The translations under genes were made by a program, and so were the position numbers. The notes beneath the pieces are model-generated. The model ran no database searches, was not told the origin of the DNA, and saw nothing but the letters and a program-made list of their open reading frames with translations. From Lentzea alba (GTDB lineage: Bacteria; Actinomycetota; Actinomycetes; Mycobacteriales; Pseudonocardiaceae): a stretch of DNA of 64,000 nucleotides. Shown piece after piece: positions 44,849 to 56,203 of the stretch. Location: positions 124,001-188,000 of the forward strand of contig NZ_JAAMPJ010000009.1 in assembly GCF_011067745.1 (NCBI RefSeq), written 5' to 3'. The number at the start of each line of letters is the position of its first letter. Position 1 is the stretch's first letter.

Positions 44849-47433
44849 GCCCACGTCTCCTTGTGCGCGGGCAACGAGCCAGCCGCTTCTAGAGAAATGA
44901 TGACTGTAAGGCCGCCGCCTGGCGTGTCCTCCGCGCTGATCTCACCGCCCATGGCTTCCGTGAATCCCTTGGCGACGCTCAACCCCAGGCCCACACCAGG
45001 TGTCGCGTCACGATCGCCCAGCCGCTGGAACGGCGTGAAGATCCGGTCCACCACCTTCTTGTGCAGACCGGGCCCGTGGTCGACGATCCGCAACTCGACG
45101 TGGTCACCGTGGGCGCTGGCGCGTACGGCGATCTCCGGTTCGTCGAGAGCGACGTGCCCGTCTCCGTCCACATCGACGCACCGTCGTGGCGACAATCGGC
45201 CGTGCCGCAAGGCGTTGTCGATGACGTTGGCCACCACGCGTTCGAGCAACCCGACATCGGCTCGCACGGGTGGCAGGTCCTCGTCGACGCTGACGGAGAT
45301 CGTGTTGCGCTCGTCGACGCCGGACAACGCCCTGGCCACGACCTCGTAGTAGCCGACCGGGCGGATGATCGGTTCGACCGAGCCGGTCGCGAGGCGGGAC
45401 GAGTCCAGCAGGTTGTCCACCAGGCCGTTGAGCCGGTCGGCGGACTCCTCAACAGTGGCCATCAGTTCTGCGGTGTCCTCTTCGGACAGTTTCAGCTCGG
45501 CGTCGCGCAGGCTGCCGATCGCGGCCTTGATGGACGTCAACGGGGTGCGCAGGTCGTGTCCCACCGCGGAGAGCAGGGCGGTGCGCAGTTCGGTCGTCTC
45601 GACCTTCCGTTGCGCGTCCAGGGTTTCCGCGGCCATGCGTTGTTGCCGCAACGCCATCAGCGCCTGGCCCGCGGCAGCCTCCAGCACCCGCTGGTCGCTC
45701 GCCGGCAGGGTGCGCCCGCGCAACGCCAGGTGGATGTCGGACGTGACGGCCACGTCGGCGTCCGCTTCGTCCGGCTCGTCACACGGCCGGGGGCCGACGC
45801 AGGACACGCGTTCCCAGCCGCCGCCCCGGCGCTCCAGCAGCGCCACCGACTCCAGGCCGAAGTTCTCCCTGATCTTCTCCAGCAACCGCGCCAGCGGATA
45901 CGGGCTGGTCAGCACCGTGCGCGAGTAGGAGGCGAGCAGCGCGGCCTCGGTGCGGGCGCGGGCACCCTGCTCCCCCAGGCGTGCCGCGCGGTCCACCACC
46001 AACGCGACGATCATCGCCACGATCACCATGGCCGCCAAGGTGATCACGTTCTCCGGCGTGTTCACCGCGAGGCTGTGGTACGGCTCGGTGAAGTAGAAGT
46101 TCAGCAGCCCGGCGCCGAGGAAGGCCGAGACCAGCGCCGGGCCGAGGCCGCCGATCAGCGCCACGACACAGGTGGCGAGCAGGAATCCCACCAGATCGGT
46201 GGAGTAGGCGATGTCGTCGCGCCAGAACAGGCCCAGGACGGTGACGACCGCGGGCAGCACCGCCGACGCCGCCCAGCCCGCGAGCAGCCGGGCGCGGCCG
46301 AGCGCGTTGCGGCCGATCTTCCAGCGCAGGCCGCGGCGTGCGGCGTCGTGGGTGACCATGTGCACGTCGATCGGGCCCGAGTCGTGGATCACCGCGGCCC
46401 CGATGCCCTCGTCGAGCGCCCGCGCCAACCGGGAACGTCGTGACGTGCCGAGCACGAGCTGGGTGGCGTTGACACCGCGCGCGAACTCCAGCAACGCGGT
46501 CGGCACGTCGTCACCGACGACCGAGTGGAACGTCGCGCCGAGGTCCTCGGCGATCTTGCGGCACTTCGCCACGACCTCGGGTGACGCACCGGTGAGCCCG
46601 TCGCCCCGCATCACGTGCACCACCAGGAGTTCCGCGCCCGCGCGCAGAGCGATCCGCCGGGCGCGACGGATGAGCGTCTCGCTCTCCGGCCCGCCGGTGA
46701 TCGCGGCGACGACCCGTTCGCGGGTCTCCCAGGTGTCGGTGATCCGCTGGTCGTGCCGGTAGCGCTGCAAGGCGACGTCGACCTGGTCGGCGACCCACAG
46801 CAACGCCAGTTCGCGCAGCGCCGTCAGGTTGCCGACCCGGAAGTAGTTGCCCAGCGCGGCATCGATCTTGTGTGCCGCGTAGACGTTGCCGTGCGCCAGG
46901 CGGCGCCTGAGCGCTTCCGGGGTGATGTCGACGAGCTCGACCTGTTCCGCACGGCGGACCACCTCGTCCGGCACAGTCTCCCGTTGCGTGACACCGGTGA
47001 TCCGTTCCACCACGTCGTTGAGCGACTCGAGGTGCTGGACGTTGACCGTGGACAGGACGTCGATGCCGGCGTCGAGCAGTTCCTCGACGTCCTGCCAGCG
47101 CTTCTCGTTGCGCGAGCCGGGCACGTTGGTGTGCGCGAGCTCGTCGACCACCGCGACCTCGGGCGCGCGGGCCAGCAGGGCGTCGACGTCCATCTCGGTG
47201 AACTCGACGCCACGATGGTGAATCTCGTTGCGGGGCAGTATCTCCAGGCCATCGAGCAGCGTCTGGGTCTTCTGCCGTCCATGCGTCTCGACGAGGCCGA
47301 CGACCACGTCGGTACCGCGTTCCCGGCGCCGGTGAGCCTCGCCGAGCACGGCGAAGGTCTTGCCGACCCCGGGAGCGGCACCGAGGTAGATGCGCAGCTC
47401 GCCGCGGCGCTTCTCAGCCGGCGTCGATGGCAC
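44845..47433 (-). CDS. kdpD: KdpD osmosensitive potassium-channel sensor kinase
   Basis: At 862 residues this is full-length KdpD. The N-terminal KdpD domain carries Walker A GAAPGVGKT (residues 18-26) and DVVVGLVETHGR. A universal-stress-like domain follows (residues ~230-370), then four membrane helices (~380-490), a GAF-like segment, the dimerisation domain with His626 in GHDLRTPLTSIKAAIGSLRD, and the ATPase domain (NVIDNALRHG, GVGLGLSVAKGF). It senses low potassium or high ionic strength and phosphorylates KdpE. The GTG start overlaps the end of kdpC by 20 bases. Confidence 0.96.
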   Translation of the reverse strand: MPSTPAEKRRGELRIYLGAAPGVGKTFAVLGEAHRRRERGTDVVVGLVETHGRQKTQTLLDGLEILPRNEIHHRGVEFTEMDVDALLARAPEVAVVDELAHTNVPGSRNEKRWQDVEELLDAGIDVLSTVNVQHLESLNDVVERITGVTQRETVPDEVVRRAEQVELVDITPEALRRRLAHGNVYAAHKIDAALGNYFRVGNLTALRELALLWVADQVDVALQRYRHDQRITDTWETRERVVAAITGGPESETLIRRARRIALRAGAELLVVHVMRGDGLTGASPEVVAKCRKIAEDLGATFHSVVGDDVPTALLEFARGVNATQLVLGTSRRSRLARALDEGIGAAVIHDSGPIDVHMVTHDAARRGLRWKIGRNALGRARLLAGWAASAVLPAVVTVLGLFWRDDIAYSTDLVGFLLATCVVALIGGLGPALVSAFLGAGLLNFYFTEPYHSLAVNTPENVITLAAMVIVAMIVALVVDRAARLGEQGARARTEAALLASYSRTVLTSPYPLARLLEKIRENFGLESVALLERRGGGWERVSCVGPRPCDEPDEADADVAVTSDIHLALRGRTLPASDQRVLEAAAGQALMALRQQRMAAETLDAQRKVETTELRTALLSAVGHDLRTPLTSIKAAIGSLRDAELKLSEEDTAELMATVEESADRLNGLVDNLLDSSRLATGSVEPIIRPVGYYEVVARALSGVDERNTISVSVDEDLPPVRADVGLLERVVANVIDNALRHGRLSPRRCVDVDGDGHVALDEPEIAVRASAHGDHVELRIVDHGPGLHKKVVDRIFTPFQRLGDRDATPGVGLGLSVAKGFTEAMGGEISAEDTPGGGLTVIISLEAAGSLPAHKETWA

Positions 47434-47938
47434 GGTTCAACGCCGTCACGTTCACGGTCCTGGTGAACGTGCCGCCGGTGTTGGCGGCGACCAGTTCCCG
47501 CACCTTCTCCACGGACAGCCCGGACGCCCGCGCGACCCGCGGCACCTGGATCGCCGCGTACTCGGGGCTGATGTGCGGATCGACGCCGGACGCCGACGCG
47601 GTGACCGCGTCCTGCGGCACCTGGTCCTCCGACACGCCTTCGCGTTGTGCCACAGCCGTGCGGCGCTCGGCGACGACCTTGTCGTAGTCCTCGTTCAGCT
47701 CGCCCTTGTTCGAGCCGCCCGACGCGGGCAGCGTCGCCGCGGACGGGCGTGGCTGGAAGTACCTGTCGCCCTCGCGAACGACCGCCACCAGCGTGGTGTC
47801 GGTGGCCTCGGCGTTGCCGTGCAGGCCGGGGAGGCGGGACACGCCCCACACCGCCATCGGGTACAGCACGCCGCAGATCACCGTCAGGGCCAGCAGGATC
47901 CGCAGGCCCGCCCACGACTGCTTCGCAAAGTTGTCCAT
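47414..47938 (-). CDS. kdpC: KdpC, potassium-transporting ATPase subunit C
   Basis: The 174-residue subunit has one N-terminal membrane helix (ILLALTVICGVLYPMAVWGV) and the conserved KdpC blocks YFQPRPSAA, VTASASGVDPHISPEYAAIQ and VAAN...GRTV-like NVTALNRAID ending. It stabilises the KdpFABC complex and assists ATP binding by KdpB. It starts one base after the kdpB stop. Confidence 0.97.
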   Translation of the reverse strand: MDNFAKQSWAGLRILLALTVICGVLYPMAVWGVSRLPGLHGNAEATDTTLVAVVREGDRYFQPRPSAATLPASGGSNKGELNEDYDKVVAERRTAVAQREGVSEDQVPQDAVTASASGVDPHISPEYAAIQVPRVARASGLSVEKVRELVAANTGGTFTRTVNVTALNRAIDAG

Positions 47939-47939
47939 G

Positions 47940-49993
<2,054 letters not shown>

Positions 49994-49997
<4 letters not shown>

Positions 49998-51616
49998 AGC
50001 AGTGCCTCCGCGATGGGACCGAGTGCGAGAGCGGGAACGAACGTCAGAGCGGCGACCAGCACGATGCTGCCGCCGAGCAGCGTCGCGAACAGCGGCCCGG
50101 TGGTGGGCAGCGTGCCCGCCGTGACCGGCACCTTCTTCTGCGCCGCAAGGGAACCCGCCAGTGCCAGCACGGCGATGATGGGGATGAACCGGCCGAACGC
50201 CATGCAGATCCCGAGCGAGGCCTGGAACCAGTCGTTGGTCACGGTGATGCCGGCGAACGCGGAGCCGTTGTTGTTCGACGCCGACGCGTAGGCGTAGAGG
50301 ATCTCCGACAGACCGTGCGAGCCAGGATTGTTCAACGCCGCCTGCGTGCTCGGCAGGATCGCCGCGATGCCCGCGCCGATCAGCAACACGGTCGGCATCG
50401 CGAGGATCGACACCGCCGCCGCCGTGACCTCCTTGCGCCCCAGCTTCTTGCCCAGGTACTCCGGCGTGCGCCCGACCATCAGTCCCGCCAGGAACATCGC
50501 GATGATCGCCATCACCAGAATGCTGTAGAGGCCGGTGCCCACCCCGCCGGGCGTCATCTCGCCGAACAGCATGTTCAGCATGGTGCCGCCGCCACCGAGT
50601 CCGGTGAAGCTGTCGTGCAGCGAGTTGATCGCGCCGGTCGACGTGCCGGTCGTCGAGTTCGCGAACAGCGCGCTGGCCGGGATGCCGAAGCGCAGTTCCT
50701 TGCCCTCCAACGGACGCAGCCCGTTCGCCTCGGCCGCCCAGATCACCGCCAGCATCGCGCCCCAGATCAGGCCCATGACGCTGAGCAGCACGTAGCCCTG
50801 CTTCCTGTTCCCGACCAGCTGACCGAACGTGCGGGTCAGCGCGACCGGAATGACCAGCAGCAGGAAGATCTCGATCAGGTTCGACCACTCGTCGGGATTC
50901 TCGAACGGGTGCGCCGAGTTCGCGTTCAGCACACCGCCACCGTTGGTGCCGAGCTCCTTGATGGCCTCCTGCGAGGCGATCGGCGCGTTCGCCACGGTCT
51001 GTCCGTCAACGTCCACACCGGACTTGAGCGACATCGTGACGCCCAACGCGATCAACGCGATCGCGAAGAGGAACGCGAGCGGCAGCAGGATCCGGATCGT
51101 GCCGCGGACCAGGTCGACCCAGAAGTTGCCGAGCCGATCGGTCTGGCTCCGCACGAACCCCCGCACCAACGCCACCGCGACGGCGAGCCCCACCGCCGCG
51201 GACACGAAGTTCTGCACGGTCAGACCGACCATCTGGACCGTGTGGCCCATGACCGTCTCGGGGACGTACGACTGCCAGTTCGTGTTCGTCACGAAGCTGA
51301 CGGCCGTGTTGAACGCCATGCCCGGCGGCACGTTGCCGCGACCGAAGTCGAACGGCAGCACCGACTGGATCCGTTGCAGGACGTAGAGCAGCACCACGCT
51401 GACGAACGAGAAGCCCAGCACGCCGTAGGCGTAGGTGCTCCACTTCTGCTCGGCGTCCGGGTTCACCCGGCCCAGCCGGTAGATCGCGAGCTCCAGCTTC
51501 GAGTGCTTCTCGGACCCGAACACGCGCGCCATGTAGTCGCCGAGCGGCCGGTAGGCCGCGGCCAAGGCCACGAGAAGGATGCCGACCTGCGCCAGGCCGG
51601 CCACCAGAGGTGACAT
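49994..51616 (-). CDS. kdpA: KdpA, potassium-binding channel-like subunit
   Basis: The 540-residue membrane protein has about ten helices and the repeated K+-channel-like selectivity regions, for example FVTNTNWQSYVPE, GTNGGGVLNANSAHPFENPD, NSLHDSFTGLGGG and ASNNNGSAFAG. It binds and transports potassium in the KdpFABC pump. The ATG overlaps the kdpF stop by one base (TGATG). Confidence 0.97.
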
Positions 51617-51717
51617 CAGAACTTCTCCGGCCTGATGAGAGCGACGAACAGGTAGACGATCAGCAGCAACGCGAGCACGCCGCCGACGGCGTTCGCGAGC
51701 AGACCGGTGCCGCTCAC
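51616..51717 (-). CDS. kdpF: KdpF, small stabilising subunit
   Basis: This is a 33-residue single-span protein: GTG start, a hydrophobic helix (VGGVLALLLIVYLFVALI) and the ending RPEKF, the classical KdpF C-terminus. It stabilises the KdpABC complex in the membrane. Its GTG overlaps the stop of the upstream 27-residue ORF (GTGA) and its stop overlaps kdpA. Confidence 0.93.
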   Translation of the reverse strand: MSGTGLLANAVGGVLALLLIVYLFVALIRPEKF

Positions 51718-51797
51718 AGCTTCTCCAGTCCGCGCACCGTCAGCGCGAGCACGAGGAACGCTCCGATGAGCAGCGACGCGTAGGCCAGATCGGCCAT
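51714..51797 (-). CDS. 27-residue single-span membrane protein at head of kdp operon
   Basis: An ATG with an excellent RBS (AAGGGAG, 6 bases upstream) opens a 27-codon frame: MADLAYASLLIGAFLVLALT then VRGLEKL. It is one hydrophobic helix with a positively charged cytosolic end, similar in size and design to KdpF, and its stop overlaps the kdpF start (GTGA). Strong RBS and four-base overlaps on one side make real translation likely. Comparable small ORFs precede kdpF in other actinobacteria as far as I recall; it may be a second accessory peptide of the pump. Confidence 0.78.
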   Translation of the reverse strand: MADLAYASLLIGAFLVLALTVRGLEKL

Positions 51798-51965
51798 GAC
51801 GCGCTCCCTTCCCGACAAATGGTCTTGACGGGCGATAGCGTGCATCACGGAAAGCACCAGATCAGGCGGCCTGACGGCACCTTGACACCCTCGGTGGCCG
51901 TCTTTACGCGTTCTTGATGGCCCGAGAGATCCGGGCCTCATTCCTTCGTGGCACGGCGGTGACGC
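51798..51965 (-). promoter_or_regulatory. kdp operon promoter region
   Basis: This 168-bp non-coding region lies directly upstream of the first kdp ORF and should hold the KdpE-dependent promoter. Stretches with GTCAAG cores occur near 51826 and 51886 on the minus strand. No KdpE box could be assigned with confidence. Confidence 0.45.
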
Positions 51966-52913
51966 TCAGCTGGAGTGGAAGACGAACCTGATCTCGATCG
52001 TGGTTCCGTCCGGGCCGGTGTGCATCCGGACGAGGTCGGCGACGTGGTTCACCATGAGCAGCCCGCGACCGGACGTCCGATGGGGTTCTCGCGGGGTGCG
52101 TCCGACGAGCGGGTCGGTGATGTGCCCGCGGTCGCTGACCTGGCAGACGAGCTCCGGGCCGTCCGCCCAGAGGTGCATGGTGCCGGTACCGCCACCGTGC
52201 TCGATGCTGTTGCTCGCCAGCTCCGTGACGGCCATCAGGAGGTCGTCGAGCCGGTCCGGTGGGAAACCGATGCGATGACCGCACTCCGCCGTCAGCCACC
52301 GCACCGTCCGGAGGCTGCCGGGTTGCACCGTCATCTGCTGGGCCGTGAGCGGTGGCACGGCCAGTGGCAGGTTGTAGGAGTCGACGATGCGATCGGGCGC
52401 GTAGCCGTCGCTCGCCCGCTGCCCGCTGGAGTCGATCAGGATCGGGTGGGTGGCGACCGCGTCCCGCAGGGCCTGCTCGCTGAGCCCGGCCGTGTCGTAG
52501 GGGCACAGGATCGACACTTCACGGCCGGTGAACGCGTGGTTGATCAAGGCCTCGTGCTGGACGCACGCCGGATACTCCGTGTCGGTGCGAGTCGGCCAGA
52601 TCGGTTCGCCGATGATGCGCACGCGGCGTCCGGGGTGCTTGTCCGCGAACGCCCGCAGCACACCTGGGATGATCCGCCCCGGGTTGCGTCCGACCTCGGT
52701 CATGTCGAAGAACTGGACGCGGTCTTGCGCATCGCCGAGCTCGGCGCGCAACAGGCGCAGCTTCGCCCCCGGCACGGACACCGCCACCGGCTCCCCCGCC
52801 TCCAGGCCCTCGGTGATGAACCCGACGGTGCCCGCCAGGTACTCGGCGTCGTCCCGGTAGAACAACGCCGGGTGGACGAACGGGTCTTCCAGCTGAGTTG
52901 CCGCGGTTCTCAT
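51966..52913 (-). CDS. RsbA-like regulator: MEDS sensory domain plus HATPase (anti-sigma kinase)
   Basis: The 315-residue protein has an N-terminal MEDS domain (residues ~10-165: HPALFYRDDAEYLAGTVGFI, RVRIIGEPIWPTRTDTEYPA, REVSILCPYDTAGL) and a C-terminal serine-kinase-type HATPase domain (LMAVTELASNSIEHGGGTGT as N box, DRGHITDPLVGR and GRGLLMVNHVADLV as the ATP lid). This is the RsbA/anti-sigma regulatory factor design, which phosphorylates anti-anti-sigma factors in SigB-type stress control. No partner gene is adjacent. Frame start and length fit the family. Confidence 0.92.
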   Translation of the reverse strand: MRTAATQLEDPFVHPALFYRDDAEYLAGTVGFITEGLEAGEPVAVSVPGAKLRLLRAELGDAQDRVQFFDMTEVGRNPGRIIPGVLRAFADKHPGRRVRIIGEPIWPTRTDTEYPACVQHEALINHAFTGREVSILCPYDTAGLSEQALRDAVATHPILIDSSGQRASDGYAPDRIVDSYNLPLAVPPLTAQQMTVQPGSLRTVRWLTAECGHRIGFPPDRLDDLLMAVTELASNSIEHGGGTGTMHLWADGPELVCQVSDRGHITDPLVGRTPREPHRTSGRGLLMVNHVADLVRMHTGPDGTTIEIRFVFHSS

Positions 52914-52992
52914 CGATGCCTGCGCTCATTTCACGTGGATGTGCCTGGAAGGGTCATTGCCCACCTCCAGACTTACCCTCGTCCAGCGGGAT

Positions 52993-53781
52993 TCACGCCT
53001 TGCGGCCGACCGCCGCGAGTCCGCTGAACCGCTCCGGGTGTTCGTCGACGTCGTCGAGCGAGACCGGCCTCCACAGCGGCAGGAACACCACACCCGGCTC
53101 GACCACGTCGAAGCCCTCGAACAGAGCGGTGACCTGAGGCTTTGTCCGCATGGTCATCGGGGTCGGGGTGCGGCGGTAGAGGTCCTGGTGCTCGCCCGCC
53201 TGCTCCGGCTGGCCGTCCTGGCTCGCGTGGGAGACGGCCAGGAAGCTGCCGGGTGCCATGACCTCGCGATATCCGGCGACGATGGCCGCCGGGTCGTCGC
53301 TGTCGGACACGAAGTGCAGCACCGCGACCATCATGACCGCGATCGGCTCGTCGAAGTTCAGCAGCGAGTGGACTTCCGGGCTGTCCAGAACCTGTTCCGG
53401 TTTGCGCAGGTCCGCCTGCACGGCGGCGGTCAGCGGGTTCTCCGCGAGGATGCTGCGGCTGTAGGCGACGGCGACGGGATCGCTGTCCACGTAGACGACC
53501 CGCGCGTCGGGCGCCGCCGCCTGGGCGACCTCGTGCACGTTGCCCGCCGTCGGAATGCCGGAGCCGAGGTCGAGGAACTGGCGGATGCCGGCGTCGACGC
53601 AGAACCGCACGGCGCGGCGCAGGAACGCCCTGTTCGCCTGCATGATCAGCGGCAGGTCCGGCCACAGCCCGATCGCCTGTTCGGCCATCTCCCGGTCCAC
53701 CGCGAAGTTGTGCGCCCCGCCGAGGTAGTAGTCGTACACCCTCGCCGCGCTGGGCCGGGTCAGGTCGACTTCGTCCGCCAT
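52993..53781 (-). CDS. DUF574 family SAM-dependent methyltransferase
   Basis: The 262-residue protein has the family hallmarks: DLTRPSAARVYDYYLGGAHN at the start, ANRAFLRRAVRFCVDAGIRQ, the SAM loop FLDLGSGIPTAGNVHEVAQ, VVYVDSDPVAVAYSRSIL and PIAVMMVAVLHFV. Dozens of paralogues occur in many actinomycetes; substrates are unknown. The start MADEVDL follows a weak GGGGA element. An upstream frame extension is not conserved. Confidence 0.93.
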   Translation of the reverse strand: MADEVDLTRPSAARVYDYYLGGAHNFAVDREMAEQAIGLWPDLPLIMQANRAFLRRAVRFCVDAGIRQFLDLGSGIPTAGNVHEVAQAAAPDARVVYVDSDPVAVAYSRSILAENPLTAAVQADLRKPEQVLDSPEVHSLLNFDEPIAVMMVAVLHFVSDSDDPAAIVAGYREVMAPGSFLAVSHASQDGQPEQAGEHQDLYRRTPTPMTMRTKPQVTALFEGFDVVEPGVVFLPLWRPVSLDDVDEHPERFSGLAAVGRKA

Positions 53782-54138
53782 GCTCGTTCCATCCCCGTCG
53801 ACGTCCGTTCGGCGAGACGCTACCGGTACCGGCGCGGCGGGCGAGTGGTGGTCGCCCGCCGAGCCGGAACCTGAGAACCGCGGCAAAGTCCCGTCAGGTC
53901 ATCCGCCTGGCTGCAGATGGCGTCTGCAAGTACCGCCAACCCAACATCAACAAGCACTTCGCTACTACCAACTGGCCCTGCCGATCCCACCGCGCCCGGC
54001 TCAGCATGTTCGGCAACTACCGAACATGTTGGGTGCAGTCAGCGGCGATTTGATCAAGGGTTGGTAGTACTTGCAGACGCCCCACCAGCAGAAACGACTT
54101 TTGCCGGGGCCCTGAGCCGGGTGCCTGAGCGCGGTGAG
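53782..54138. other. Intergenic region containing an inverted-repeat element
   Basis: This 357-bp stretch has no supported gene. Its right half is lower in GC than the neighbourhood and contains the 161-bp inverted-repeat element listed separately. Confidence 0.6.
53920..54080. repeat. 161-bp MITE-like inverted-repeat element
   Basis: Left arm 53920-53942 and right arm 54058-54080 are reverse complements over 21 of 23 positions, the outer 14 perfectly. Weaker pairing continues inward, and the centre holds a second hairpin with a perfect 9-bp stem (54005-54013 with 54020-54028, 6-base loop). No transposase frame fits inside. It could be a miniature inverted-repeat element or a structured RNA; no clear target-site duplication is visible. 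Confidence 0.65.
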
Positions 54139-55122
54139 TCACTCCTCGAACGCGAAGTCGCCGCCGTCGTCCTCGAAGACCTCCTCGACGACCTCGCCGA
54201 GGACCATGCCGCCGACGACACCCGCCGCGCCCGCCGCGACCACGCCACCGATGCCAGGACCGCTGCGGTGGTGGCCGTGGTGCCCGTGCTGGCCGTAACC
54301 CTGGTGCCCGTAGCCGGGCTGACCGCCGAACGCCGGGTTGTAGCCCGCGTGGCCGCGCTGGGCGACCTGCGAGAGCCAGCCGTTGATCGCGGACGCCCAG
54401 TCGGTGGCCTGCGCTTCCTGGTGCGACGCGCGGAAGTGACCGAACGCGTCACCACCGGAGGAGAACATGCCGCCGCGCTTGTCGGCTTCGAGGATCACGT
54501 ACAGCTCGTGCGGGTTCGCCACGAGCGTCAGCTCGACCTGCGAGACCTGGCCCGCGAACTGGCCGGGCGGGAAGAACTCGATCTCCTGGTAGAAGCCGAG
54601 CTCCTGCGGCACGCCGTGCAGACGGCCCGCCTCGACGTCCGCGCTGCGGAACGAGAAACCGAGCTGCCCGAAGGCGTCCAGCACCGCGTCCTGCGACGGC
54701 AGCGGGTGCACCAGGACCGGGTCGAGGTCGCCCTTGTCCGGGGCGCCCGCGATCACGAGCTCGGTGCGCACGCCCACGGTCATGCCGGGCAGCTGGCCGC
54801 CGCCGACCGCGGTGATCGGCGTCTCCCACGGCATCGGCAGCTGGAACGGGATCGAGACGAGCTGACCGGCGGGAACGCGCACGCCCTGCTGCACGACCAG
54901 GCGGAAGAACTCCGACACACCACCGAACTCGTGGTCGCCGTGCTCGACCTCGACGCGGGTGACGAGCGACAGCACGACCTGGCCGATCTCGGCGTCCGCA
55001 CTGCCGCCCTGGATGCGCACCTGGCCGGTGATCACCTGGCCGGGCGCGGCGTGCGGTGAGTCCAGCACGGTGTCGACGGACGGTCCGCCGACGCCGAACG
55101 CGCTGAGCATCCGCTTGAACAA
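54139..55122 (-). CDS. Spo0M-like protein, second paralogue
   Basis: The 327-residue protein begins (TTG)FKRMLSAFGVGGPSVDTVL and is closely similar to the protein at 15071-16168 over the whole beta-sandwich domain (GQVRIQGG..DAEIGQVVLS, LVSIPFQLPMPWETPITAVG, FPPGQFAGQVSQVELT). The C-terminal part is shorter: a small Gly/Tyr/His-rich region (GYGHQGYGQHGHHGHHRSG), a Gly/Ala/Val helix and an acidic end. TTG 55122 has GGAGGAG immediately upstream. It is 28 bases from the stop of the CNNM gene upstream, so the two may be co-transcribed. Confidence 0.88.
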   Translation of the reverse strand: MFKRMLSAFGVGGPSVDTVLDSPHAAPGQVITGQVRIQGGSADAEIGQVVLSLVTRVEVEHGDHEFGGVSEFFRLVVQQGVRVPAGQLVSIPFQLPMPWETPITAVGGGQLPGMTVGVRTELVIAGAPDKGDLDPVLVHPLPSQDAVLDAFGQLGFSFRSADVEAGRLHGVPQELGFYQEIEFFPPGQFAGQVSQVELTLVANPHELYVILEADKRGGMFSSGGDAFGHFRASHQEAQATDWASAINGWLSQVAQRGHAGYNPAFGGQPGYGHQGYGQHGHHGHHRSGPGIGGVVAAGAAGVVGGMVLGEVVEEVFEDDGGDFAFEE

Positions 55123-55150
55123 GTCTCCTCCTGCGGGGACTGGGTGTGAA

Positions 55151-56203
55151 TTAGATCTGGCGCACCGCAACGCGCGGTGCGTCGGTCTCGTCGTCGAAGT
55201 CGCCGATGAGCTCTTCGAGCAGGTCTTCCAGTGCCGCGATACCGACGACGCGCTCGCTGTCGGACACGAGCGCGAGTTGGGCGCGGTCGGCCTTCATCGC
55301 GGTGACGGCGGCGGCGACCGGCATCGAAACGGACAACGTGAGCACCGGGCCCATGAGTTCCCGCGCGGTCGGGTCGTTGCCGGCGGCGGTGGCGCGCATG
55401 GCTTCCCGGATGTGCACCAGACCGACGAACTCGCCGCGCAGGTTCGTCACCGGGAACCGCGACCGTCCACACCGGAGGCTGCGACGCTCGATCGCGCGGG
55501 CCTTCGTGTGCTCGGTGACGGTCGAGGTCTCCCCGATCGGCACCATGACCTCGCGCAGCGTCGTCTTCTGCACCTGCAGCATGCGGGTCAGCAGCCGTTG
55601 CTGGTTCTCGGGGATGAGCCCGTGCTCGGCGGACTGCCGCACCAGCAGGCGCAGGTCCTCCGGCCGGTGGGCCTGAGCCAGCTCGTCCTGCGGCTCCACC
55701 TTCATCAACCGCAGCAGGCCGTTCGTCGTCCGGTTGAGTCCACTGAGGACCCAGCGGACCGAGTGCGCGAACGCCCGGAACGGCAGTGCCAGCAGCAGGG
55801 CGGACCGCTCGGGGTGCGAGATCGCCCACGACTTCGGCGCCATCTCACCCACGACCATGTGCAGGAACACCACCAGCACCAGGCTGATCGCGAACGCGAT
55901 GCCGTACGCGACACCGTCCGGCAGGCCCGCCGCCGTCAGCAGCGGGTCGAGCAGGTCGGCGACGGCGGGCTTGGCGAGCGCGCCGAGCCCGAGCGTGCAC
56001 AGCGTGATGCCGAGCTGGGCACCCGCGAGCATCAGCGACAGCTCACGCACACCGGCAACAGCGGCTCGTGCGGCGCGCGACGTCTCGGCCTCCTGCTCCA
56101 GCCGGTGCCGCTTGGACGCGATCAACGCGAACTCGGCGGCGACGAAGAAGGCGTTGAGCGCCAACAGAACGAAGGAGATCGCGAGAGACGTTCCGGTGCT
56201 CAT
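55151..56203 (-). CDS. CNNM/CBS-domain membrane protein (hemolysin C-like)
   Basis: The 350-residue protein has an N-terminal DUF21/CNNM membrane domain with three to four helices (residues ~1-190, starting MSTGTSLAISFVLLALNAFF and including VVGEMAPKSWAISHPE) and a CBS pair (residues ~200-335, VTNLRGEFVGLVHIREAM and LALVSDSERVVGIAALEDLL). Unlike its partner it lacks the C-terminal CorC domain. Such proteins move or sense magnesium or other divalent cations. Its ATG overlaps the stop of the upstream CNNM gene (ATGA), so the two proteins probably form a heteromer. Confidence 0.92.
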   Translation of the reverse strand: MSTGTSLAISFVLLALNAFFVAAEFALIASKRHRLEQEAETSRAARAAVAGVRELSLMLAGAQLGITLCTLGLGALAKPAVADLLDPLLTAAGLPDGVAYGIAFAISLVLVVFLHMVVGEMAPKSWAISHPERSALLLALPFRAFAHSVRWVLSGLNRTTNGLLRLMKVEPQDELAQAHRPEDLRLLVRQSAEHGLIPENQQRLLTRMLQVQKTTLREVMVPIGETSTVTEHTKARAIERRSLRCGRSRFPVTNLRGEFVGLVHIREAMRATAAGNDPTARELMGPVLTLSVSMPVAAAVTAMKADRAQLALVSDSERVVGIAALEDLLEELIGDFDDETDAPRVAVRQI

